DNA from: Falsiroseomonas sp.
GTDB lineage: Bacteria; Pseudomonadota; Alphaproteobacteria; Acetobacterales; Acetobacteraceae
Assembly (NCBI RefSeq): GCF_030695085.1
Contig: NZ_JAUYTS010000143.1
Span: forward strand, 1-50,178
Reading direction: 5' to 3'
Length of the DNA: 50,178 nt
Position 1 is the first letter of the stretch. Each line of letters opens with the position of its first letter. Shown here piece by piece: positions 8,189 to 15,718 of this stretch. The notes beneath the pieces were generated by a model, which saw nothing but the letters and a program-made list of their open reading frames with translations, searched no databases and was not told the DNA's origin. A program made the position numbers and the translations under genes.

Positions 8189-8841
8189 CCCTTCGGCTCC
8201 GCCAGTTGGGCCTTCGGCTCCGCGAGCTGGGCGGCGGTGACGCGCTTCACCTCCAGCCGGTCATCGAGGCGGGTGTACCAGCCAGCGCCATGCATGCGGC
8301 CGACGAGGCCAAGGGCCGGGCTGTCGATGTAGCATTTGAGCGGGTCCATCACCGCGGCGTCGCGGACATGCATGGCGCGGACCTGGCCGAGCACCAGGCT
8401 ATGCGCACCGATCGGGATGGTCTGGAACAGCGTGCATTCCAGCGCCACCGGGCTGTCTGCCAGCCGCGGCGGGGCGACCTTGGTCGAGGGCAAGGTCGCC
8501 AGGCCCGCCTGCGCCACCTCATCCACCCCGGCCTCGAAATCCGCCGCGGTGATGTTCATGGCGGCGAGCGTGGCTTCGGTGACCAGACAGATGGTGAATT
8601 CGCCGGTCGCGGCGATGTTCGCCATGGTGTCCTTCACCGCGCCGCTCGGCCGGTTGCCGACGCCGAGAGCGATGATGGGGGGGTCGGAGCCAAAGACATT
8701 GAAAAAGGAGTAGGGCGCCGCGTTCAGCCGGCCTGCCGCATCCTGTGTCACCACCCAGGCAATCGGCCGGGGCACCACGGTGGAGGTGAGCAGCTTGTAG
8801 CGACTGGCCGCCGGCAGCGCATCGAGGTCGAACAGCATCAA
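8185..8841 (-). CDS. Flavin reductase-like (DIM6/NTAB) FMN-binding protein
   Basis: FMN-binding split-barrel protein of the family that supplies reduced flavin or binds flavin. The 218-residue protein shows the family core: RYKLLTSTVVPRPIAWVVT (residues 14-32), LNAAPYSFFNVF, PPIIALGV, KDTMANIAATGEFTICLV, and the late SLVLGQV. The start is ATG 8841 with GGAG about 10 nt upstream. The C-terminus carries a seven-residue duplication (AQLAEPK twice), so the tail may be recent. It is first in an operon with the iron-type permease and the 79-residue protein. Ferric reduction by reduced flavin would fit, but that is inference. Confidence 0.85.
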   Translation of the reverse strand: MMLFDLDALPAASRYKLLTSTVVPRPIAWVVTQDAAGRLNAAPYSFFNVFGSDPPIIALGVGNRPSGAVKDTMANIAATGEFTICLVTEATLAAMNITAADFEAGVDEVAQAGLATLPSTKVAPPRLADSPVALECTLFQTIPIGAHSLVLGQVRAMHVRDAAVMDPLKCYIDSPALGLVGRMHGAGWYTRLDDRLEVKRVTAAQLAEPKAQLAEPKG

Positions 8842-8914
8842 CGAGGCTCCGACATTGTGCCCCGTCTAGTGCCGCCCGGCGCCGCCGCTGTCGAGGGGCC
8901 GTGCCCTCAGCCGT

Positions 8915-9271
8915 TCAGCATTGCCGTCGTTTTGGCACCTGCATCGCGCGCATCTCCTCCCGCGCCACAAGCTCCGCCGATTCGGCCAGCGCCGCGGTCA
9001 GTGGCAGGCCGAGGGAGCGGGCTGTGCGGGCCAGCGCGGCACCGCATAGCCGCAGGCTGTCCAGCGTGCTGATCCGGGTGCGGTGTTGCGGCCCGGCGAG
9101 GCGATGTTCCGGTTCCACCATATCGAATACGAAGGTGCGGCTGCCATCTTCATGCCGGGTCACCAGCGGGGTTTCCTGCAGCAGCGCGTGCAGCAGATCC
9201 TGGTCCGGCAGGGTCTCGAGGTGACCTGCGCGGTCGTGGACGAACAGGGTGATCCGGGCGACCTGGCTCAT
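8915..9271 (-). CDS. Hypothetical protein, 118 aa
   Basis: I do not recognise the family. The soluble protein begins MSQVARITLFVHDRAGHLETLPDQDLL, has a central GSRTFVFDMVEPEH strand and a helical C-terminal third (LCGAALARTARSLGLPL...). It has no signal peptide or membrane segment. It stands alone, 73 bp upstream of the flavin reductase gene on the same strand. Codon use is typical of the neighbourhood. Confidence 0.75.
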   Translation of the reverse strand: MSQVARITLFVHDRAGHLETLPDQDLLHALLQETPLVTRHEDGSRTFVFDMVEPEHRLAGPQHRTRISTLDSLRLCGAALARTARSLGLPLTAALAESAELVAREEMRAMQVPKRRQC

Positions 9272-9300
9272 GGTTCTCCGCGATCATTCTTCTCGGATTC

Positions 9301-9326
9301 GGGCGGCGTGCCGTAGCCCGCCGCCC
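9301..9326. other. GC-rich hairpin in the 9272-9399 gap
   Basis: GGGCGGC (9301-9307) pairs with GCCGCCC (9320-9326) around a 12-nt loop, 30 bp upstream of the 118-residue gene. There is no T-run on either side, so it may be a weak terminator of the upstream dehydrogenase gene or a leader hairpin. A possible -35 (TTGACT, 9378-9373 on the minus strand) lies further upstream. Confidence 0.3.
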
Positions 9327-9399
9327 GCGACTGAAGCGCAACTTTCTCCTAACGAAACCACTTGCGGTTGAAAGTCAAGGCGGATTTCCTGCAGTTTGA

Positions 9400-10377
9400 T
9401 TATTTTGCAGCGTCGGGTGCTGCCTTGCCGTGCAGCAGAACGGCATCCACGTTGCCAAGCGCGCGTTGGCCCATGGCGTCACGCGTCTCGATTGTGGCGC
9501 TGCCGAGATGCGGCAGCAGCGCCACATTCTCGAGCCCGAGATAGCCGGGGAAGACCTTTGGTTCGCCGTCATAGACGTCAAGCCCTGCGGCACGGATATG
9601 TCCCGAGCTCAGCGCCGCCACCAGCGCAGCGTCATCCACGGACCCGCCGCGGCCGGTGTTGATGACGACGGCGCCCTGCCGCATCCAGGACAGGCGCTCC
9701 GCATTCAGCCATTTCCGCGTGGCATCGCCGCCCGGCATATGCATGGACAGGATGTCGATGGCGGACAGGAAGCCGCGGTCATCGTCGTGGAAGGTCGCAC
9801 CCTGCTCGAGCTCCGGCGGCACGCGGCGCAGGTCCCGGTAGTGGATTTCCATCCTGAAGCCGCGCGCCATGGCGGCGAGTTCACGCCCGATGCGGCCAAA
9901 GCCCGCGATGCCGAGGCGCTTGCCCTCCAGCGTCACGCCCATCAGCTGCGTCGGCGCCCAGCCATCCCACTTGCCGGCGCGGACCATGCGCTCACCCTCG
10001 CCGGCGCGTCGGGCGGCCATCAGCATCAGGGTGAAGGCGCATTCGGCGGTGGCGAAGGACAGCACCTCCGGCGTGTTGGCCACGGTGATGCCGCGGGCCT
10101 TGGCGCCGGCGATGTCGATATGATCGGTGCCGACGGAGAAGGTGGCGATGATCTTCACGCTGTCCGGCAGCGCGGCGATGGTGGCCGGCCCCATCGGGTC
10201 CCCGGCCGCGCAGAGGATGCCGGCGGCGCCGGCCTCGGTCGCACGGCGCGCGATTTCGGCGCCGTCCCGGTACCAGGTCTCATCGGCGCTGTTCAGGCGG
10301 GCGTCATAGTCCCGCGCGGCGCGGATCTCGATGGCTTCCGGCAGGCGGCGGGTGAGCAGCAGGATGGGCTTCGGCAT
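9400..10377 (-). CDS. D-2-hydroxyacid dehydrogenase (glyoxylate/hydroxypyruvate reductase type)
   Basis: NAD(P)H-dependent reductase of 2-oxoacids. The 325-residue protein starts at ATG 10377 (MPKPILLLTRRLP); the frame is open upstream but only MPKPILL onward looks like the family. The Rossmann motif GIAGFGRIG is followed by the catalytic set: Arg in NTGRGGSVDDAALVAAL, Glu in LDVYDGEP, and His in LLPHLGSAT. In this genome a serine-glyoxylate aminotransferase (38677) would make its probable substrate hydroxypyruvate. It is divergent from the SDR gene at 10535. Confidence 0.92.
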   Translation of the reverse strand: MPKPILLLTRRLPEAIEIRAARDYDARLNSADETWYRDGAEIARRATEAGAAGILCAAGDPMGPATIAALPDSVKIIATFSVGTDHIDIAGAKARGITVANTPEVLSFATAECAFTLMLMAARRAGEGERMVRAGKWDGWAPTQLMGVTLEGKRLGIAGFGRIGRELAAMARGFRMEIHYRDLRRVPPELEQGATFHDDDRGFLSAIDILSMHMPGGDATRKWLNAERLSWMRQGAVVINTGRGGSVDDAALVAALSSGHIRAAGLDVYDGEPKVFPGYLGLENVALLPHLGSATIETRDAMGQRALGNVDAVLLHGKAAPDAAK

Positions 10378-10428
10378 GATGGGTCGTCTCCCGGGCAGAT
10401 TGCCACCTTGGTAGCAGAGCCCGGCTCG

Positions 10429-10488
10429 CTTGCCAGTGGGGCGGCTTGCCAGTGGGTTGCCAGTGGGGCGGCTTGCCAGCCGGGGCGG
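10429..10488. repeat. Degenerate 16-bp tandem repeat, about four copies
   Basis: The unit CTTGCCAGTGGGGCGG occurs at 10429-10444, shortened at 10445-10456 and 10457-10471, and with changes at 10472-10488. It fills the middle of the 157-bp intergenic gap between two divergent genes, so it lies within both promoter regions. Slippage is the simple origin; copy number may vary between strains. Confidence 0.85.
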
Positions 10489-10534
10489 CAGGTAGCAGGT
10501 TCCGCCCAATCGCTTCATCAAGGAATCAACGACC

Positions 10535-11326
10535 ATGGATCTCGGATTGAAGGGCAAGCGCGCCCTGGTGATGGGTGCCTCCAAGGGCCTCGGCCGCGCG
10601 ATCGCGGACAGCCTGGCGGCCGAGGGCGCCTCCGTGGTCGTCAGCGGGCGCGACCAGGCGAAGCTGGATGTGGTGGCGGGCGAGCTGAAGGCGGCCGGTG
10701 CGGCGGAGGCCTTCGGCGTGCCGGCGGATGTCGCCAATGGCGCGGATATGGACAAGCTGGCCGATGAGGCGGTGCGCCTGCTGGGCGGCGTGGACATCCT
10801 GGTGCTGAACCATGGCGGCCCGCCGCCCTGCATCGCCTCCGAGATCACGGATGCGTCCCTGCACACCTGGTTCGAGCAGATCGTGGCCTCCCCCATCCGC
10901 ATCGCCAACCGGCTGATGCCGGCGATGCGTGAGCGTGGCTGGGGCCGCGTGCTGGTGGTGGGTTCCACCGGCATGCAGCACCCGATTCCGAACCTGGCGC
11001 TGTCCAACGTGTTGCGCGCGGCGATCTGGGGCTGGCTCAAGACCTACTCCGGCGAAGTGGCCAAGGATGGCGTGACGATGAACGTCATCGCACCCGGCAG
11101 CATCATGACGGACCGCATCACGCAGAACGCGACGTCACGCGCCAGTAAGGGCGGCACAACGGTGGAGGCGGAGCTGGCGCAGATGGCCGCTGAGATTCCG
11201 GCGCGCCGCATCGGCATGCCGAGCGAATTCGGCCCGATGGGTGCCTTCCTCGCCAGCGAGCAGGGCGCCTATATCACCGGCAGCATGATCCGCATCGATG
11301 GCGGCCGCGTGCGGAGCATGCTGTGA
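10535..11326 (+). CDS. SDR-family protein lacking the usual Tyr-Lys pair
   Basis: Short-chain dehydrogenase/reductase fold, 263 residues. The N-terminal cofactor motif is present (VMGASKGLGRAIA, residues 12-24), as are LVLNHGGPPP in place of NNAG and NVIAPGSIMTDR. At the catalytic site the usual YxxxK is replaced: STGMQHPIPNLALSNVLRAA aligns Ser and Arg where Tyr and Lys should be. This LSNxLR variant is a subfamily trait rather than a local mutation, as far as I recall. The gene is first in the run leading to the M20 hydrolase and HyuAB genes, with a 35-bp gap. Its reaction is unknown. Confidence 0.88.
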   Translation: MDLGLKGKRALVMGASKGLGRAIADSLAAEGASVVVSGRDQAKLDVVAGELKAAGAAEAFGVPADVANGADMDKLADEAVRLLGGVDILVLNHGGPPPCIASEITDASLHTWFEQIVASPIRIANRLMPAMRERGWGRVLVVGSTGMQHPIPNLALSNVLRAAIWGWLKTYSGEVAKDGVTMNVIAPGSIMTDRITQNATSRASKGGTTVEAELAQMAAEIPARRIGMPSEFGPMGAFLASEQGAYITGSMIRIDGGRVRSML

Positions 11327-11361
11327 TCCACTTCCGCAGCATGCTGTAGGAAAGACCTGCC

Positions 11362-12627
11362 GTGATCCCGAACCTCTCCCCCGACATCGAACTCGCCACG
11401 CGGCTGTTCGACGAGTTGCGCGAAGCCAGCTTCGATGGCGTCGGCATCACGCGCGATGCCTATGGCGCTGGCGAACGCCGCGCGCATGAACAAGTGCGTG
11501 CGGCGGCGGAGGGGATCGGGCTTGAATGCCGCGCGGACCCGGTGGGCAATCTGCTGATGACGCTGCCGGGCAGCGACCGCAGGGCGAAACGCGTGCTGAT
11601 CGGCAGCCATCTGGACAGCGTGGCGGAGGGCGGCAATTTCGATGGCGCCGCCGGCGTTCTGTGCGGCCTGGCCGCGGTGGCCGGCATGAAGCGCGCCGGC
11701 TTCATCCCCGGGCGCGACGTGACGGTGGTGGCGGTGCGGGCGGAGGAGGCGGGCAGTTGGTTCCCGATCTCCTACCCCGGCTCGCGCGGCGCGCTCGGCC
11801 TGCTGAAGCCGGAAGAGCTGGCGGTGAAGCGGCAGGATAATGGCCGCTCGCTGGCCGAGCATATGCGCGACGAGGGGTTTGATCCCGGCTTCGTCGAGGC
11901 AGGCGGCAAGACCTTTACCAGCGACGACACGGCGGCGTTTCTCGAATTGCATATCGAGCAGGGGCCGGTGCTGGAGGGGCAGGGCGTGCCGGTCGGCATC
12001 GTCACCGGCATTCCGGGCACGCGCCGGCTGCGCGCATCCCGCGTGCTCGGCGAGTACAACCATTCGGGCGCAACGCCGCGCAAATACCGGCGCGATGCGG
12101 CGATCGCACTCGCCGAGCTCGCGCATCGCGTCGATGACCGATGGGTGGAGCTGGAGGCGCGCGGCCATGTGATGGTCGTGACGTTCTGCGTCATGGGTAC
12201 GACGGAAGACGCCGGCTTCACCAAGATCGCTGGGGAGGCGCGCTTTCAGCTTGATGTGCGCAGCGTGAACCCGCGCAGCTGCGACCTGCTGATGGAAACA
12301 CTGTATGAGGCGGTGCCGGAGATCGAGGCGCGGCGCGGCGTGCGCTTCGAACTCGGTGCCGAGACCACCAGCCGCGCGGCGCCGATGGATGCGGAGATTC
12401 AGTCCGGCCTGGCGCGTGCGGCCGATGCGCTGGGCATCCGGCATCTGGCGATGGCGAGCGGCGCCGGCCATGACGCGGCGGCCTTTGCCATGGCGGGCAT
12501 CCCGAGCGGGATGATCTTCGTCCGCAACCAGAATGGCAGCCATAATCCGAAGGAAGCGATGCGGATGGAAGATTTTGCGGATGCGTGTGCCGTCGTGACG
12601 CGTTGGGCGAGCGAGGCTTCGCAGTGA
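11362..12627 (+). CDS. M20 family amidohydrolase (N-carbamoyl-L-amino acid hydrolase / allantoate amidohydrolase type)
   Basis: Zinc-dependent hydrolase of N-carbamoyl amino acids or related ureides. The 421-residue protein starts at GTG 11362 (AGGAAAG 7 nt upstream). Metal ligands are in IGSHLDSVAEGGNFDGAAG (near residue 75), RAEEAGSW (near 125), ELHIEQGPVLE (near 196) and SGAGHDAA (near 375); the dimerisation lid lies between. Its stop overlaps the GTG of hyuA (GTGA). Next to HyuA/HyuB, the likely role is hydrolysis of the N-carbamoyl product of ring opening. Confidence 0.92.
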   Translation: MIPNLSPDIELATRLFDELREASFDGVGITRDAYGAGERRAHEQVRAAAEGIGLECRADPVGNLLMTLPGSDRRAKRVLIGSHLDSVAEGGNFDGAAGVLCGLAAVAGMKRAGFIPGRDVTVVAVRAEEAGSWFPISYPGSRGALGLLKPEELAVKRQDNGRSLAEHMRDEGFDPGFVEAGGKTFTSDDTAAFLELHIEQGPVLEGQGVPVGIVTGIPGTRRLRASRVLGEYNHSGATPRKYRRDAAIALAELAHRVDDRWVELEARGHVMVVTFCVMGTTEDAGFTKIAGEARFQLDVRSVNPRSCDLLMETLYEAVPEIEARRGVRFELGAETTSRAAPMDAEIQSGLARAADALGIRHLAMASGAGHDAAAFAMAGIPSGMIFVRNQNGSHNPKEAMRMEDFADACAVVTRWASEASQ

Positions 12628-14729
12628 GCGTTGATTCGCGTTTCGCTGTCGCGCCGCAGGCGCGCCTCGCCGTCGATATCGGCGGCACCTTCACCGATGT
12701 GGCCGTCGAGCGTGACGGCGAGCGCTGGACCGGCAAGGTCCTGACCACGCCACATGCGCCGGAGCTTGGCGTGCTCAATGGCGTGAAGCTGGTGATGGAA
12801 AAGGCGGGGCTGACCCCGGCCGATATCGCGCTGGTCATCCATGGCACCACGCTTGCCACCAATGCGATCATCGAACGCAAGGGCGCCAGGACCGCACTGC
12901 TGACCACGGCTGGCTTCCGGGACGTGCTCGCCCTGGGCAATGAGTCCCGCTACGACCAGTACGACCTCAACATCGACCTGCCGCAGCCGCTGATCCCGCG
13001 CCGCTGGCGCCTGACGGTGCCGGAGCGGCTGGACAATGAGGGCCACATCCTGCTGGCGCTGGATGAAGCCGCGGTGCGCGCGCAGGTCGAGGTGATGCGC
13101 GCCGAGGGCATCGAGAGCCTGGCCATCGGCTTCCTGCATGCCTTCGTGAACCCGGCGCATGAAAAGCGCGCCGCCGCCATCGTGCAGGATCTGTGGCCGG
13201 ACCTGCCCATCTCGATCTCCTCCGAAGTGTCGCCGGAAATGCGCGAGTGGGAGCGCTTCTCCACCACCGCCGCCAATGCCTATGTGCAGCCGCTGATGGC
13301 GAGCTATCTGCGGCGGCTGGAGACCGGGCTGAAGGAAGGCGGCTTCGGCTGCCCGCTGTTCATGATGCTGTCGGGCGGTGGCCTCACCACGCTGGAGACC
13401 GCGGCGCGCTTCCCGATCCGGCTTGTCGAATCCGGCCCGGCCGGTGGCGCGATCTTCTCCGCGCATGTGGCGAAGCAGCGCGGCTGGTCGAAGGTTCTGT
13501 CCTTCGACATGGGCGGCACCACGGCCAAGGTGTGCCTGATCGACGATTTCGCACCGCAGGCCTCGCGTACCTTCGAGGTCGCGCGTGTCGGCCGCTTCAA
13601 GAAGGGCTCCGGCCTGCCGCTGCGGATTCCAGTGATCGAGATGGTGGAGATCGGCGCCGGTGGCGGCTCCATCGCGCATCTCGATGCACTCGGCCGCATC
13701 CAGGTCGGGCCGGAAAGCGCGGGCGCAGATCCGGGGCCGGCCTGCTATGGCCGCGGCGGCGACAAGCCGGCGGTGACGGATGCGAACCTGGCGCTCGGCC
13801 GGTATGAGCCGGATTTGTTCGCCGGCGGCGCGCTGAAGCTGCATGTGCAGCCGGCGCTCGATGCGCTCGATGTCCATGTCGGCCGCGGGCTGGGGCTGGC
13901 GCCGGAGATGGCGGGGCTCGGCGTGGTCGAGATGGTGGATGAGAACATGGCCAATGCGGCGCGTGTCCATGCCATCGAAAGCGGCAAGGGCTATGACGGG
14001 CGCGGCATCATCGCCTTCGGCGGCGGCGGGCCGGTGCATGGCTATCGCGTGGCGGAGAAGATCGGCGTGGATCGCGTTCTGGTGCCAAGCGGTGCCGGCG
14101 TCGGCTCCGCCATCGGCTTTCTGCGCGCGCCGGTGGGCTATGAGGTGGTGAAGTCGCTGTATCAGCGTTTTCGTACATTCGACGTGAATGCGGTGAATGC
14201 GCTGCTCGCCGAAATGTCGGCCGAAGCCTCGCGAGTCGTGGCGGAGGGGGCGTTCGGTGCGCCGACCGAGGAACACCGCATCGCCTTCATGCGCTATGTC
14301 GGGCAGGGGCATGAGATCAACGTTGCGCTGCCCTCGCGGCCGCTGACGGTGCAGGACGTGGCGGCAATTCGCGCGGCCTATGATGCCGAATACACGCGCT
14401 TCTATGACCGGCCGGTGCCGGGCAGCGATGTGGAAATCCTGTCCTTCGCCGTCACGGTCGCGACGGTGGCGGATGCGGTGGAGCCAGTGGCACCAGTCGC
14501 CGATGCGCCCGCGCCCGCGCCGATCCGCGTGCAGCAGGTGCGCGATACGGCGACGGGCGAGGTCGCTGCCTGGCAGGTCTACGACCGCGCGGCGATGCCG
14601 GTGGGCGCCACCGTGCCGGGGCCGTGCATCGTCGCGGAGGACGAGACCAGCACGCTGGTCGGGTCCGGCTGGCGTTGCCGCGTAGATGGGCTCGGATACT
14701 TAGAGTTGGTGCGGGGAGAGGCTTTCTGA
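12624..14729 (+). CDS. hyuA: Hydantoinase/oxoprolinase subunit A (HyuA)
   Basis: ATP-dependent ring-opening enzyme subunit that acts on hydantoins or 5-oxoproline with subunit B. The 701-residue protein starts at GTG 12624, overlapping the M20 stop. The actin-like ATP-binding loops are LAVDIGGTFTDVAVE (near residue 14) and LSFDMGGTTAKVCLID (near 293), with LVESGPAGGAIF, MVEIGAGGGSIA and GGGGPVHGYRVAE between and after. Its stop overlaps the ATG of a GIY-YIG gene (TGATG) instead of hyuB, so the usual AB pair is interrupted. Confidence 0.95.
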   Translation: MSVDSRFAVAPQARLAVDIGGTFTDVAVERDGERWTGKVLTTPHAPELGVLNGVKLVMEKAGLTPADIALVIHGTTLATNAIIERKGARTALLTTAGFRDVLALGNESRYDQYDLNIDLPQPLIPRRWRLTVPERLDNEGHILLALDEAAVRAQVEVMRAEGIESLAIGFLHAFVNPAHEKRAAAIVQDLWPDLPISISSEVSPEMREWERFSTTAANAYVQPLMASYLRRLETGLKEGGFGCPLFMMLSGGGLTTLETAARFPIRLVESGPAGGAIFSAHVAKQRGWSKVLSFDMGGTTAKVCLIDDFAPQASRTFEVARVGRFKKGSGLPLRIPVIEMVEIGAGGGSIAHLDALGRIQVGPESAGADPGPACYGRGGDKPAVTDANLALGRYEPDLFAGGALKLHVQPALDALDVHVGRGLGLAPEMAGLGVVEMVDENMANAARVHAIESGKGYDGRGIIAFGGGGPVHGYRVAEKIGVDRVLVPSGAGVGSAIGFLRAPVGYEVVKSLYQRFRTFDVNAVNALLAEMSAEASRVVAEGAFGAPTEEHRIAFMRYVGQGHEINVALPSRPLTVQDVAAIRAAYDAEYTRFYDRPVPGSDVEILSFAVTVATVADAVEPVAPVADAPAPAPIRVQQVRDTATGEVAAWQVYDRAAMPVGATVPGPCIVAEDETSTLVGSGWRCRVDGLGYLELVRGEAF

Positions 14730-15718
14730 TGGCCAGCTTGATCCGGCTGACACTGCTGGCGAACGATCCGGACGGCATCCGTTCGGCATTCATTGCGGGT
14801 CGTACTACGGTGCTAATGGCCTGCCCATGGGCCAATCTTCCTGCACTAATGAGCACGCTTGAGGCGAACCGGCCGGCTGTCTACGCATTTGTTGGCGAGC
14901 CAACTGAGGGAGATATGCTCGCATCTGACGAGGTTGCATATATTGGCGAATGTAATTCGTTTGTCGTGAGAATGAAAACTCATGACAAACGTGATAGCGC
15001 TGATTGGAGCCAAGTTCTACTGGCTACAAGCACCGATGGAATGTTCAACAAAGCTCATGCGTTGCGTGCCGAGCATCTTTTGACGGAACGCGCGAAGAAG
15101 GCAAAAAAGACTAGACTTCTGAATGGCGGAACGAGTCCTGGTACTTTGGACGAAGGCGACAAGAGCTTCGTGGACGAATTTGTCGACAATGTCTGCGTTC
15201 TTGCGCAAGTCCTCGGTGTGTCGTTCTTTCGGGAGTTTACTAGGAGAGGGTCTCAGGATAGCAGATCGCTAATGCCCATGTCGCGACCATTCGTCGGACC
15301 TACACAAAGTGAGAAAGTCGCCGACGATATTTCCGCCGAGACATTTTCATATTCGGTGAATGGTGCAAACGCGAGCATGCGCATTGATGGAAGTCAGTTT
15401 GTCGTGCTTGCGCAATCAACGCTAAATGCAGCACAGACCGATTCTATGGGTGGAGTTGCCAAAGCGCTGAGAGCGCGAGGCATCGAGAGTGGCGCCATCA
15501 TCCCTGCGCTGGACGGAAGATTCCTCGAACTAAAGGAAGATATCGCGGCCAAGAGCATTAGCGCAGCGGCACAGCTGGTATCGGGAAATTCCGTGAATGG
15601 CAAAGATATGTGGAAGCTGAAATCCACGGGGCAAACCTATAACGAGTGGTGGGGGCAGCGTATGCGTGCGGAGCAGCCACCAATAACTCTTGAGCAGTTG
15701 GGGCTCGCACCACAATGA
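14729..15718 (+). CDS. GIY-YIG nuclease family protein with DUF4357 (likely acquired)
   Basis: The 329-residue protein has a GIY-YIG nuclease domain: RPAVYAFVGE (AVY at 50-52 replaces GIY), AYIGEC (71-74 is YIGE), Arg81, His85, the metal-ligand Glu in LRAEHLL (E115), and Asn132 in LLNGG. The C-terminus (about 245-312, SAAAQLVSGNSVNGKDMWK) matches DUF4357. Base composition is foreign: 14881-15000 is 46% G+C by hand count against about 65-70% in hyuA and hyuB. It joins hyuA by TGATG and hyuB by ATGA, with GGGGAGAGG 8 nt before its ATG. Members with this architecture are uncharacterised nucleases; a defence role is possible but unproven. Confidence 0.88.
   Translation: MASLIRLTLLANDPDGIRSAFIAGRTTVLMACPWANLPALMSTLEANRPAVYAFVGEPTEGDMLASDEVAYIGECNSFVVRMKTHDKRDSADWSQVLLATSTDGMFNKAHALRAEHLLTERAKKAKKTRLLNGGTSPGTLDEGDKSFVDEFVDNVCVLAQVLGVSFFREFTRRGSQDSRSLMPMSRPFVGPTQSEKVADDISAETFSYSVNGANASMRIDGSQFVVLAQSTLNAAQTDSMGGVAKALRARGIESGAIIPALDGRFLELKEDIAAKSISAAAQLVSGNSVNGKDMWKLKSTGQTYNEWWGQRMRAEQPPITLEQLGLAPQ

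Noticed and set aside
14729..15718. The GIY-YIG gene as UvrC or a group I intron homing endonuclease
   Set aside because: It lacks the UvrC C-terminal domains and there is no intron-like RNA structure or split gene; hyuA and hyuB are each complete.
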